Of a stretch of DNA of 64,000 bases, positions 8,421 through 16,909 are shown one piece after another (the first letter of the stretch is position 1; every line of letters begins with the position of its first letter). The notes beneath the pieces were generated by a model. It did not search any database and was not told the origin of the DNA. It saw nothing but the letters and a program-made list of their open reading frames with translations. The stretch is from contig NZ_JANADO010000001.1 in the NCBI RefSeq assembly GCF_024199845.1, positions 7,936,001 to 8,000,000 on the forward strand, read 5' to 3'. The stretch comes from Bradyrhizobium sp. CCGB12. Its GTDB lineage: Bacteria; Pseudomonadota; Alphaproteobacteria; Rhizobiales; Xanthobacteraceae. The translations under genes and the position numbers were made by a program.

Positions 8421-9305
8421 ATGACAGTCGCGGTTTCGATCCTTCCCGAGCAACAGCTTGCCGTGCTCGACGCCGCCTATCGCCAGGCGGTCGCGCGCCG
8501 CCGGTGGCGTCTCCTGTTGGGAGCCGTGGTCTTCGCCGCGGCGCTGCTTCTGGCCGCGGTCGGCGCCGAAGTGAATCTGCGCACGCTGTTCACCTACTTC
8601 GGCAATTTCATCAGCTATTTCGATCGCATCTTCACGCTCGACAGCGGCCAGCGCGTCTGGACCGATCTCGGCGAGTGGTTTTGGGGCTGGCGCAAATGGC
8701 TGAAGATGCTCGGCGAGACGCTGCTGATCTCTTATGTCGGCACGTTGATCGGCGCGACCTTCGCCTTCGCCCTCAACTTCCTCGCGGCCGAAAACACCTC
8801 GCCCGCGCCCTGGCTGCGCTTCGTGGTGCGGCGCCTGCTCGAATTTGCCCGCACCGTTCCCGGCATCGTGTTCGCGCTGGTCTTCGTCATCGCCTTTGGG
8901 TTAGGGCCGATGGCCGGCGTGCTCGCGATCGCGATCCATTCCACCGGTGCGCTCGGAAAACTGTTCTCGGAGATTGTCGAGAACGCCGACATGAAGCCGG
9001 TCGAAGGCATCCGCTCGACCGGTGCGAGCTGGCTCTCCTGCATGCGCTTTGCGATCGTGCCGCAGGTGACCGCGGGCTATGCCAGCTACGCGCTGCTGCG
9101 CTTCGAGATCAACGTGCGCGAGGCCTCCGTGATGGGCTTTGTCGGTGCCGGCGGCATCGGCCAGGAGCTGGTCGTCGCCATCCGCAAGTTCTATTATTCG
9201 GACGTCAGCGCCATCCTGATCACCATCATCGTCACGGTCTTCATCATCGACATCACCACCGGCTGGCTGCGCGGCCGCCTGTTCGGCAAGGAGGCGCGGT
9301 CGTGA
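8421..9305 (+). CDS. phnE: Phosphonate ABC transporter permease 1
   Basis: A 294-residue inner-membrane permease. It has an N-terminal transmembrane helix, then the binding-protein-dependent transport domain with the EAA-like loop seen in SVMGFVGAGGIGQEL near the C terminus. It pairs with the second PhnE to form the channel of the phosphonate importer. Its stop codon overlaps the GTG start of the next gene, which indicates translational coupling. Confidence 0.93.
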   Translation: MTVAVSILPEQQLAVLDAAYRQAVARRRWRLLLGAVVFAAALLLAAVGAEVNLRTLFTYFGNFISYFDRIFTLDSGQRVWTDLGEWFWGWRKWLKMLGETLLISYVGTLIGATFAFALNFLAAENTSPAPWLRFVVRRLLEFARTVPGIVFALVFVIAFGLGPMAGVLAIAIHSTGALGKLFSEIVENADMKPVEGIRSTGASWLSCMRFAIVPQVTAGYASYALLRFEINVREASVMGFVGAGGIGQELVVAIRKFYYSDVSAILITIIVTVFIIDITTGWLRGRLFGKEARS

Positions 9306-10147
9306 CGCCGCAGGAGGTCGACACCGCCGCGCTTCGCGCGCGCTACCCTGATGTGTTCGACCGGCCGGCTTCGGCGCGGCTCGCCATGCCGGCGATGATC
9401 GTCGCGGCGCTCGCGATCCTGGCCTATGGCCTGGTCGATCTCGACTTCTCGCCGTCGCGGTTCTTCGCCGGCCTCAGCCAGCTCGGCTGGATCAGCCTGA
9501 TGATGATCCCGCCAGATCCCGGCTCCTCGCTGCCGGTCTATCTGAAGGCGCTGGGCGAGACGCTGTCGATCGCGCTGCTCGGCACCACGCTCGCCGCCGT
9601 GTTCGCGCTCCCGATCAGTCTGCTGGCCGCGCGCAACATCGTGCCGTCGAGCATCCTGCGCTTCCCGGTGCGCCGATTCCTGGATTCGATCCGCGGCGTC
9701 GACACGCTGATCTGGGCGCTGGTGTGGATCAACGTGGTCGGGCTCGGCCCGTTCGCCGGCGTGCTCGCCATCGCGGTGTCGGATTTCGGCGCCTTCGGAA
9801 AGCTGTTCTCGGAGGCGATCGAGGGCGCCGACCAGAAGCAGGTCGAAGGCATCCGCGCCGCCGGCGGCAACTCGCTGCACGAAATCCGGTTCGGCCTGTT
9901 GCCGCAGGTCCTGCCTGTCATCGCCGGCCAGGTGCTCTACTTCATCGAATCCAACACGCGCTCGGCCACCATCATCGGTATCGTCGGTGCCGGCGGCATC
10001 GGCCTCCAGCTCGCCGAGCAGATCCGTGTGCTGGAATGGCAGAGGGTATCGTTCCTGATCCTGATGATCCTGGTCGCGGTGGCCGCGATCGATTTCATCT
10101 CGGGCAAGCTGCGGTTTGCGATCATCGGACAAAGGGCAGTGGCCTAG
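9302..10147 (+). CDS. phnE: Phosphonate ABC transporter permease 2
   Basis: A 281-residue permease starting at GTG 9302 inside the stop of the first phnE. It has the same architecture: a hydrophobic N-terminal helix, then a permease domain ending in TIIGIVGAGGIGLQL and a final helix. The pair of diverged PhnE proteins is usual in rhizobial phn loci. A longer open frame runs back to 8504 but only shadows the first permease. A repeat follows the gene. Confidence 0.92.
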   Translation: MTPQEVDTAALRARYPDVFDRPASARLAMPAMIVAALAILAYGLVDLDFSPSRFFAGLSQLGWISLMMIPPDPGSSLPVYLKALGETLSIALLGTTLAAVFALPISLLAARNIVPSSILRFPVRRFLDSIRGVDTLIWALVWINVVGLGPFAGVLAIAVSDFGAFGKLFSEAIEGADQKQVEGIRAAGGNSLHEIRFGLLPQVLPVIAGQVLYFIESNTRSATIIGIVGAGGIGLQLAEQIRVLEWQRVSFLILMILVAVAAIDFISGKLRFAIIGQRAVA

Positions 10148-10157
10148 TCCCGGCTGC

Positions 10158-10251
10158 CGTAGGGTGGGCAAAGCGAAGCGTGCCCACCATTTTTGCCGAA
10201 ATCTTGGAATGATCGTGGGCACGGCGCAAGTGCGCCTTTGCCCACCCTACG
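10158..10251. repeat. Inverted repeat CGTAGGGTGGGCAAAGCG / TTTGCCCACCCTACG
   Basis: The ends CGTAGGGTGGGCAAAG and CTTTGCCCACCCTACG are inverted copies about 60 bases apart, with inner arms CGTGCCCACCAT and ATCGTGGGCACGGC. It lies between convergent phnE2 and phnF and probably acts as a terminator. This repeat type is frequent in Bradyrhizobium genomes (from memory). Confidence 0.75.
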
Positions 10252-10293
10252 ATTCCGGATTCGTGGAGGGAGGGTGGCGGAAGCAGCCGACCG

Positions 10294-11022
10294 TCACGAC
10301 TCCACCAGAAACTCCACCCGCTCCGCCGCGAACCGCGAGTGCTTGGTCACCAGCGGCTTGCCGTCGAGATCTTGGTCGGTCGCATCGACCACCAGGATCG
10401 GACGCCCCAATGCGAGATCGAGCCGTGCGGCGTCGGTCGCGTCGACGATGCCTGCCGTGATCCGGGTCGCACCGCGGCGGTAGTCGCGAATGCCGTAATG
10501 CTCCAGCAGCTTCGTCATCGAGCGCGTCGCGGCAAAGACCTCGCCCGCGCCCGGAAACAATTCCGCTGACAGCCAGGTCGTGGAGACGCAGATCGGCGTG
10601 TGATCGGCGAGGCGGATCGCTTCGATTCGCACCAGCGGCGCGCCGGCCTTCAAGCCCAGCTCGCGCGCCAGCTCGCGGGTCGCAACGTCCTCGGACGCCT
10701 CGATCAACTGGCCGCGCGGCTCGCGGCCGCCGGCGCCGACGATCTCGGAGAAACGCGTGCGCGAGCGCAGCGGATAGGCGAGCTTCTGCGCCTCGACGTA
10801 GGTTCCGCTGCCGCGTTCGGCGCGCACGAGGCCGCGCTCGGCAAGGGCGGCCAGCGCGCGCCGCACGGTGTGGCGGTTCACGCGATAGGTTTCGGCGATC
10901 TCCATCTCGCCCGGCAGCTTGTCGCCCGCGGCAAAGCGGCCGTCGGCAATGCCACGCTCGATGCCGTCGGCAACGAGGCGCCACAAAGCGACGCCCGAAG
11001 AGGCTGTGTCCTGCATGCTCAT
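10294..11022 (-). CDS. phnF: PhnF, GntR/HutC-family repressor of the phn genes
   Basis: A 242-residue regulator. The N-terminal winged helix-turn-helix (residues about 10-75, GEMEIAETYRVNRHTVRRAL) is followed by a UTRA ligand-binding domain. It is transcribed away from phnG. The intergenic region holds a perfect palindrome that is the likely operator. PhnF proteins repress phn genes and are released by a phosphonate-related ligand or by phosphate; the ligand here is unknown. ATG 11016 is an alternative start. Confidence 0.92.
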   Translation of the reverse strand: MSMQDTASSGVALWRLVADGIERGIADGRFAAGDKLPGEMEIAETYRVNRHTVRRALAALAERGLVRAERGSGTYVEAQKLAYPLRSRTRFSEIVGAGGREPRGQLIEASEDVATRELARELGLKAGAPLVRIEAIRLADHTPICVSTTWLSAELFPGAGEVFAATRSMTKLLEHYGIRDYRRGATRITAGIVDATDAARLDLALGRPILVVDATDQDLDGKPLVTKHSRFAAERVEFLVES

Positions 11023-11054
11023 GTCGCGGTCAGCCTAGCCCGAAAATCACATCT

Positions 11055-11072
11055 TTGTCACGAAACAGTCAT
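11055..11072 (+). promoter_or_regulatory. Pho box between phnF and phnG
   Basis: The sequence TTGTCACGAAACAGTCAT has two half sites, TTGTCAC and CAGTCAT, exactly 11 bases apart, close to the consensus CTGTCATATATCTGTCAT. It lies 70 bases before the phnG start, where it could activate phnG-N under phosphate limitation. Confidence 0.6.
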
Positions 11073-11086
11073 GGCGCGTCCGTATG

Positions 11087-11112
11087 AAGTTGTCTAGTAT
11101 CATAGACAACTT
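11087..11112. promoter_or_regulatory. PhnF operator candidate, perfect 10-bp palindrome
   Basis: Arms AAGTTGTCTA and TAGACAACTT are exact inverted copies separated by 6 bases, centred 42 bases before the phnG start and 77 before phnF. GntR/HutC regulators bind such palindromes next to their own genes. It overlaps or lies just downstream of the expected phnG promoter, fitting repression. Confidence 0.75.
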
Positions 11113-11141
11113 GGATTCGGCAAGTTCTGTAGAAAAGTTCG

Positions 11142-11606
11142 GTGGATCAGGTGACGCAGCACGACAACCAGCAAGCCCAGCGCAAGGCCGCGATGGCCGT
11201 GCTGGCGCACGCGGAGGCGGGCGAGATCGCCGCTCGCCTCCGCACAATTCCCCTGCCCAGTCACCAGGACCTGCGCGAAGGCGAAAACGGGCTCGTCATG
11301 CTGCGCGGCCGGGTCGGCGGCGATGGTGCGCCGTTCAACCTCGGCGAGGCCACGGTGTCGCGCGCCGCGGTCAAGCTTGCGAGTGGCGAGGTCGGTTTCG
11401 GTTACACGCTCGGGCGCGACGGTGAGAAGGCGCGGCTGATCGCGCTGTGCGACGCGCTGGTGCAGTCCGGCGATTTCGGTGCGGCCGTCGAGCGCAACGT
11501 TATCGCGCCGTTGCGCGAGCAGCTTATGATTCGCAGGCAGCAGGCGGCGGCCGAGACCGCCGCGACGAAGGTTGATTTCTACACCATGGTGCGCGGTGAG
11601 GGGTGA
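11142..11606 (+). CDS. phnG: C-P lyase subunit PhnG
   Basis: A 154-residue protein matching PhnG: LAHAEAGEIAARL near residue 25, GGDGAPFNLGEATVSRAAV mid-protein and GRDGEKARLIALCDAL after it. PhnG is part of the PhnGHIJ core that attaches the phosphonate to ribose of ATP. It starts with GTG 11142 behind the PhnF operator. First gene of phnGHIJKLMN, with 4 bases between it and phnH. Confidence 0.93.
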   Translation: MDQVTQHDNQQAQRKAAMAVLAHAEAGEIAARLRTIPLPSHQDLREGENGLVMLRGRVGGDGAPFNLGEATVSRAAVKLASGEVGFGYTLGRDGEKARLIALCDALVQSGDFGAAVERNVIAPLREQLMIRRQQAAAETAATKVDFYTMVRGEG

Positions 11607-11610
11607 GATC

Positions 11611-12219
11611 ATGACCACGATTGCGGAACTGCCGCCGGGATTCGCCGACAAGGTGTTGTCGGCGCAATCGACCTTTCGCTCGGTGATGGATGCGATGGCG
11701 CGGCCGGGATCGGTCCAGCGCATCGTGCCGATGGCGGGAACGCCTGATACGGTGATGCGAGGCACCGCCGCGATCGCGCTGACGCTGTTCGATCACGACA
11801 CGCCGCTCTGGCTCGACGCGCGCATGTCGGAAAGCTCCGATGTGGTGAAATGGCTCAAGTTCCACACCGGTGCGCCGGTGGTGCAGGACACGTCGATTGC
11901 AAGCTTCGCGCTGATCAGCGACGGCTCCGCGCTTCCGCCGCTCGAGCGTTTCGCACTCGGCACCAACGAATATCCGGATCGCTCGACCACGCTGATCCTC
12001 CAGGTCGATGGTCTGGGCTCGGGACGCAGCTTCGAGCTGCGCGGTCCCGGCATCGACGGCGCCGCGACGCTCCACGCGTCGATCAAGCCGTTCGATCTGT
12101 TCGAGCGCCTGCGCATGAACGAGCCGCTGTTTCCGCGCGGCATCGATGTAGTGCTGGTCGCCGATGATGCCGTGGTCGCGATCCCCCGCACCACGCGTGT
12201 CGCGAACAAGGGAAGCTGA
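11611..12219 (+). CDS. phnH: C-P lyase subunit PhnH
   Basis: A 202-residue PhnH. The N terminus is MTTIAELPPGFADKVLSAQ, followed by FRSVMDAMARPGSVQRI, a hallmark of the family. GPGIDG and the C-terminal FPRGIDVVLVADDAVVAIPR are also typical. It is a PLP-transferase-fold protein without cofactor that joins PhnG, PhnI and PhnJ in the core complex. The start at 11611 is preceded by GGTGAG. The gene lies between phnG and phnI with no gap for a promoter. Confidence 0.94.
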   Translation: MTTIAELPPGFADKVLSAQSTFRSVMDAMARPGSVQRIVPMAGTPDTVMRGTAAIALTLFDHDTPLWLDARMSESSDVVKWLKFHTGAPVVQDTSIASFALISDGSALPPLERFALGTNEYPDRSTTLILQVDGLGSGRSFELRGPGIDGAATLHASIKPFDLFERLRMNEPLFPRGIDVVLVADDAVVAIPRTTRVANKGS

Positions 12220-12222
12220 AGC

Positions 12223-13326
12223 ATGTATGTCGCAGTCAAAGGCGGCGAACGCGCCATCGAGAACGCCCATCGCCTGCTCGCAAACGCGCGGCGCGGTGAC
12301 CCCGGTGTTCCGGAAGTCACGCTCGACCAGATCTCGGAGCAGCTTGGGCTGGCCGTCGACCGCGTCATGAGCGAGGGCTCGCTCTATGATCGCGAGCTCG
12401 CGGCGCTCGCGATCAAGCAGGCGCGGGGCGACCTGATCGAGGCGATCTTCCTGGTCCGCGCCTTCCGCGCCACGCTGCCGCGCTTCGGCGCCAGCGAGCC
12501 GGTCGACACCGGCGCGATGCGGGTGCAGCGGCGGGTGTCCTCGACCTTCAAGGATATTCCGGGCGGCCAGATCCTCGGTCCGACCTTCGACTATACCCAC
12601 CGGCTGCTCGATCCCTCGCTCGCGGAAGGTTTTGTGCCGGGGGCGCCGGCGACAGCCGAAGCCTCGACCGCGGCCACGCCACGCGTGACTGATATTCTCG
12701 GTCGCGACGGGCTGATCGAATCCTCGCCGCAGGCCGAGGAGGGCGCCAGCGTCGGCGACCTCACCCGCGAACCCCTGAACTTCCCGGCGGATCGCGATCT
12801 GCGGCTGCAGAATCTTGCGCGCGGTGACGAGGGCTTCCTGCTGGCGATGGGCTATTCCACCCAGCGCGGCTATGGCCGCAACCATCCCTTTGCCGGCGAG
12901 ATCCGCTTCGGCGAGGTCGAGGTTGAATTCTTCGCGGAAGATGTCGGCTTCGCCGTGCCGCTCGGCTCCATCGAGCTGACCGAGTGCCAGATGGTGAACC
13001 AGTTCAAGGGATCGGCGACGGAAGCGCCGTGCTTCACCCGCGGCTATGGCCTCGCCTTCGGCCAGAGCGAGCGTAAGACCATGTCGATGGCACTGGTCGA
13101 CCGCGCGCTGCGCGCGCGCGAGCTCGGCGAAGAGGCGCTCGCTCCCGCGCAAGATGAAGAGTTCGTGATGTCCCATTCGGACAACGTCCAGGCCACCGGC
13201 TTTGTCGAGCATCTGAAGCTGCCGCACTATGTCGACTTCCAGTCCGAGCTCGGTCTGCTGCGCAAATTGCGTCAGGAATTTGCCGACGCCAATGCGCCCG
13301 ACGCCATGAAGGAGGCCGCGGAATGA
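12223..13326 (+). CDS. phnI: C-P lyase subunit PhnI, nucleosidase
   Basis: A 367-residue PhnI starting MYVAVKGGERAIENAHRLL. Recognisable blocks are QISEQLGLAVDRVMSEGSLY, FSTQRGYGRNHPFAGEIR-like sequence near residue 220, and the C-terminal SHSDNVQATGFVEHLKLPHY. PhnI displaces adenine from ATP so that the phosphonate can be joined to ribose 5-triphosphate. Its last 4 bases overlap phnJ. Confidence 0.95.
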   Translation: MYVAVKGGERAIENAHRLLANARRGDPGVPEVTLDQISEQLGLAVDRVMSEGSLYDRELAALAIKQARGDLIEAIFLVRAFRATLPRFGASEPVDTGAMRVQRRVSSTFKDIPGGQILGPTFDYTHRLLDPSLAEGFVPGAPATAEASTAATPRVTDILGRDGLIESSPQAEEGASVGDLTREPLNFPADRDLRLQNLARGDEGFLLAMGYSTQRGYGRNHPFAGEIRFGEVEVEFFAEDVGFAVPLGSIELTECQMVNQFKGSATEAPCFTRGYGLAFGQSERKTMSMALVDRALRARELGEEALAPAQDEEFVMSHSDNVQATGFVEHLKLPHYVDFQSELGLLRKLRQEFADANAPDAMKEAAE

Positions 13327-14213
13327 ACGCGCCCGCCTACAATTTCGCCTATCTCGACGAGCAGACCAAGCGGATGATCCGCCGCGCGATCCTCAAGGCG
13401 ATCGCGATCCCCGGCTATCAGGTGCCGTTCGCCAGCCGCGAGATGCCGATGCCCTATGGCTGGGGCACCGGCGGCGTGCAGGTCACGGCGGCGATCCTCG
13501 GTCCCCAGGACGTGCTGAAGGTGATCGACCAGGGGTCCGACGACACCACCAACGCGATCTCGATCCGAAAATTCTTCGCCAAGACCGCCGGCGTTGCCAC
13601 GACGACGTCGACCATTGAGGCGACCGTGATCCAGACCCGTCACCGCATTCCTGAAACGTCGCTGCACGAGAATCAGGTGCTGGTCTATCAGGTGCCGATC
13701 CCCGAGCCGCTGCGTTTCCTCGAGCCGCGCGAGACCGAGACGCGGCGCATGCACGCGCTCGCCGAATACGGCCTGATGCACGTCAAGCTCTATGAGGATA
13801 TCGCGCGCTTCGGCCATATCGCGACCGCCTACGCTTATCCGGTGAAGGTCAATGCGCGCTATGTGATGGATCCTTCTCCGACGCCGAAATTCGACAATCC
13901 AAAGATGGACGATTGTCCGGCGCTGCAATTGTTCGGCGCCGGCCGCGAGAAGCGCATCTATGCGATCCCGCCCTACACGCAGGTGGTGTCGCTCGATTTC
14001 GAGGATCATCCGTTCGAGCCCTATCGCTTCAACGCGCCCTGCGCGCTGTGCGGTGCCGAAAATTCCTATCTCGACGAAATCGTCACCGACGACAAGGGCG
14101 GCCGCATGTTCGTGTGCTCCGATACCGATTATTGCGAGGGCCGCCAGGCCGCCGGCCATCACGGCAGCCTCAGCGCCGCGCCGTACAAGGAGAAGGCGGG
14201 CTCACATGGTTGA
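13323..14213 (+). CDS. phnJ: C-P lyase PhnJ, radical SAM enzyme
   Basis: A 296-residue PhnJ, the enzyme that breaks the carbon-phosphorus bond. The four conserved cysteines are at residues 240, 243, 265 and 271, in the spacing C-x2-C-x21-C-x5-C known for E. coli PhnJ: three bind the iron-sulfur cluster and one carries the thiyl radical. MPMPYGWGTGGVQVT near residue 41 is also typical. All key residues are present, so the enzyme should be active. It overlaps phnI by 4 bases and phnK by 8. Confidence 0.97.
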   Translation: MNAPAYNFAYLDEQTKRMIRRAILKAIAIPGYQVPFASREMPMPYGWGTGGVQVTAAILGPQDVLKVIDQGSDDTTNAISIRKFFAKTAGVATTTSTIEATVIQTRHRIPETSLHENQVLVYQVPIPEPLRFLEPRETETRRMHALAEYGLMHVKLYEDIARFGHIATAYAYPVKVNARYVMDPSPTPKFDNPKMDDCPALQLFGAGREKRIYAIPPYTQVVSLDFEDHPFEPYRFNAPCALCGAENSYLDEIVTDDKGGRMFVCSDTDYCEGRQAAGHHGSLSAAPYKEKAGSHG

Positions 14214-15018
14214 TCAAGACTTGGTTGATCTCGACATGCTCGAAAACGACCAGCCACTGCTGATCGCGGAGTCGCTCAGCAAGTCCTTCGGTCGCATCGC
14301 GGCGTGCCGCGACGTGTCGTTCTCGCTCTATTCCGGCGAGGTGCTGGCGATCGTCGGCGAATCCGGCTCTGGCAAGTCGACGCTGCTGCAGATGCTGTCG
14401 GGCCAGCTCGCGCCGAGCGCCGGTCATGTGTCGTATCGCATGCGCGACGGAATCACCCGCGATCTCACGACGCTGGGCGAAGCCGAGCGGCGTTTCCTGT
14501 TCCGCACCGATTGGGGCTATGTGCATCAGGATCCCGCGCAGGGCCTGCGCATGGCGGTCTCGGCCGGCGCCAATGTCGGCGAGCGGCTGATGGCGGTGGG
14601 GTGGAACCACTACGGCCGCATTCGCGATACCGCGTCCGACTGGCTGACCCGCGTCGAGATCGACATCGCGCGCATCGACGACGCGCCGCGCACCTATTCC
14701 GGCGGCATGCGCCAGCGCCTCCAGATTGCCCGCAATCTCGTGACCGAGCCGCGGCTGGTGTTCATGGACGAGCCGACCGGCGGCCTTGACGTCTCGGTGC
14801 AGGCGCGCCTGCTCGATCTCCTGCGCAGCCTGGTCGCCGAGCTGCATCTCGCGGTCATCATCGTCACCCACGATCTCGCGGTCGCGCGGCTGCTGTCGCA
14901 CCGTGTGATGGTGATGAAGGGCGGCCGCGTCATCGAGACCGGCCTCACCGACCAGGTGCTCGACGATCCCCGCGAGCCCTATACGCAACTCCTCGTCTCC
15001 TCGATCCTGCCGCCATGA
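14206..15018 (+). CDS. phnK: C-P lyase ABC-type subunit PhnK
   Basis: A 270-residue ABC-ATPase-like protein. Walker A is GESGSGKST, the signature is TYSGGMRQRLQIARNL and Walker B is LVFMDEPTGGLD. The insertion TDWGYVHQDPAQGLRM is typical of PhnK. PhnK docks on PhnJ and helps the core complex turn over; it is not a transporter component. The start at 14206 overlaps phnJ by 8 bases and follows AAGGAGAAGG. Confidence 0.94.
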   Translation: MVDQDLVDLDMLENDQPLLIAESLSKSFGRIAACRDVSFSLYSGEVLAIVGESGSGKSTLLQMLSGQLAPSAGHVSYRMRDGITRDLTTLGEAERRFLFRTDWGYVHQDPAQGLRMAVSAGANVGERLMAVGWNHYGRIRDTASDWLTRVEIDIARIDDAPRTYSGGMRQRLQIARNLVTEPRLVFMDEPTGGLDVSVQARLLDLLRSLVAELHLAVIIVTHDLAVARLLSHRVMVMKGGRVIETGLTDQVLDDPREPYTQLLVSSILPP

Positions 15019-15028
15019 ACCTTCCAAG

Positions 15029-15739
15029 ATGAGCCAGCCGATGACCGCCATGATCGACATCACCGACGCCAGGAAGACCTTTACGATGCACCTGCAAGGC
15101 GGCATCGAACTGCCCGTCGTCAGCGGCGTGACCTTCCACGTCGATCCCGGCGAGTGCGTCGTGCTGTCGGGGCCATCGGGCGCCGGGAAATCGTCGATCC
15201 TGAAGATGATCTTCGGCAACTACCGCTGCGATTCCGGCCGTATCGGCATTCGCCATCGCGGCGCGCTGATCGATCTCGCCAGCGCCGAGCCGCGCCAAAT
15301 CCTCAACGTCCGCCGCTCCACCATCGGCTATGTCAGCCAGTTCCTGCGTGCGGTGCCGCGGGTCGCGACCATCGACGTCGTGGCCGAGCCGCTGATCGTG
15401 AACGGCATCGCCCGCACGGAGGCACAGACGCGCGCCGGCGAATTGCTGCATCGCCTCAATATCCCCGAGCGGCTCTGGCAGCTGCCGCCCGCGACCTTCT
15501 CCGGCGGCGAGCAGCAGCGCGTCAACATCGCGCGCGGCTTCATCTCGGACCTGCCCATCCTGCTGCTGGACGAGCCGACCGCTTCGCTCGATGCCGCCAA
15601 CCGCGCCGTCGTGGTCGAGCTGATCGCCGAGAAAAAGCGCCGCGGCGTCGCCATGGTCGCCATTGTCCATGACGACGAAATCCGGCATCTGATTGCCGAC
15701 CGCATCGTCGACGTCACCAGCTTTGCCGCCGCGGCCTAA
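15029..15739 (+). CDS. phnL: C-P lyase ABC-type subunit PhnL
   Basis: A 236-residue ABC-ATPase-like protein. Walker A is GPSGAGKSS, the signature is TFSGGEQQRVNIARGF and Walker B is ILLLDEPTASLD. The block YVSQFLRAVPRVATIDVVAEPL is characteristic of PhnL. With PhnK it forms the ATPase module of the C-P lyase system. It lies 10 bases after phnK and 12 before phnM. Confidence 0.94.
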   Translation: MSQPMTAMIDITDARKTFTMHLQGGIELPVVSGVTFHVDPGECVVLSGPSGAGKSSILKMIFGNYRCDSGRIGIRHRGALIDLASAEPRQILNVRRSTIGYVSQFLRAVPRVATIDVVAEPLIVNGIARTEAQTRAGELLHRLNIPERLWQLPPATFSGGEQQRVNIARGFISDLPILLLDEPTASLDAANRAVVVELIAEKKRRGVAMVAIVHDDEIRHLIADRIVDVTSFAAAA

Positions 15740-15751
15740 AGGAAGAGGGAC

Positions 15752-16909
15752 ATGAACGCCAAGCCGAAGGAATCCGTGATCGCCAACGCCAGAATCGTGC
15801 TGGCCGACCGGGTGATCGAGCAGGGCTGGCTCGCTCTTGCCGATGGACGCATTGCCGAGATCGGCGAGGGCAGGGCGCCCGCGGGCGCGGAGGATGCCGG
15901 CGGCGACCTGGTCATGCCCGGCCTGATCGAGCTCCACACCGATCATCTCGAGGCGCATTACGTGCCGAGGCCAAAAGTGTTCTGGAACCCGGTCGCGGCC
16001 GTCATCTCCTATGACGGCCAGCTCGCGACCTCAGGCATCACCACCGTGTTCGACTCGCTCCGGGTCTGGCGCGAGGACGGCGCCGAGGAGGTCGATGGCC
16101 GTTCCGGCGTGCTTGCTGCCGCAATCACGACCGCGCGCGATGCCAGCCTGCTGCGCGCCGACCATTTCCTGCATCTGCGCTGCGAGATCCCGATGCCGAG
16201 CGTGGTCGAGGAGGCCAAGGAGCTGATCGACCGTCCCGACGTCAAGCTGATGTCGCTGATGGATCACACCCCGGGCCAGCGCCAGTTCCGCGACGAGGTC
16301 AAGCTGCGCGACTATTACCGCGGCAAGGGCGGCGGCAAGACCGATGCCGAGCTCGACGAGCTGTTTGCAAAGCGCTTCGAGTACCAGAAGCAATATGCCG
16401 CGACCAACATGCGCGAGATCGTGGCGCTGGCGCAAGCGTACAAGATCCCGCTCGCCAGCCACGACGACACCACCGAGGAGAACGTCGCGGACGCCGTGCG
16501 CGACGGTGTCGCCGTCGCGGAATTCCCCACCACGCTGGAAGCCGCGCGCGGTCTGCATCAGGCCGGCATCGACATCCTGATGGGCGCGCCCAACGTCGTG
16601 CGCGGCGGCTCGCACTCCGGCAACATCGCCGCAGTCGATCTCGCCCGCGAAGGCCTGCTCGATATCCTCTCGTCCGATTACATCCCGTCGAGCCTGCTGA
16701 TGGGGGCATTGCAGCTGCCCGAGCATGTGCCCGCGATCAGCCTGCCCGCGGCGATCCGCACCGTGACCAAGGCGCCTGCCGATGCCGTCGGGCTCACCGA
16801 TCGCGGCGAGATCGCGGCCGGCAAGCGCGCCGACCTGATCCGCGTGCACGTCGCCGGCCACGTTCCCGTCGTCCGCAGCGTCTGGCGCGAAGGAAACCGC
16901 GTCGCATGA
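15752..16909 (+). CDS. phnM: PhnM 2, ribose 1-methylphosphonate 5-triphosphate diphosphatase
   Basis: A 385-residue PhnM in its canonical position between phnL and phnN. Metal-site motif ELHTDHLEAHYVPRP near residue 57, [36 protein letters not shown] and SSDYIPSSLL follow the family. It converts the triphosphate intermediate to the 5-monophosphate plus pyrophosphate. AGGAAGAGGG lies just upstream. It overlaps phnN by 4 bases. Its position and closer match to E. coli PhnM make it the likely pathway enzyme, with the copy at 4518-5711 as a specialised paralogue. Confidence 0.95.
   Translation: MNAKPKESVIANARIVLADRVIEQGWLALADGRIAEIGEGRAPAGAEDAGGDLVMPGLIELHTDHLEAHYVPRPKVFWNPVAAVISYDGQLATSGITTVFDSLRVWREDGAEEVDGRSGVLAAAITTARDASLLRADHFLHLRCEIPMPSVVEEAKELIDRPDVKLMSLMDHTPGQRQFRDEVKLRDYYRGKGGGKTDAELDELFAKRFEYQKQYAATNMREIVALAQAYKIPLASHDDTTEENVADAVRDGVAVAEFPTTLEAARGLHQAGIDILMGAPNVVRGGSHSGNIAAVDLAREGLLDILSSDYIPSSLLMGALQLPEHVPAISLPAAIRTVTKAPADAVGLTDRGEIAAGKRADLIRVHVAGHVPVVRSVWREGNRVA

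Noticed and set aside
8504..9301. N-terminal extension of the second PhnE
   Set aside because: The frame is open but overlaps the first permease throughout; GTG 9302 gives the normal PhnE length and a stop/start overlap.
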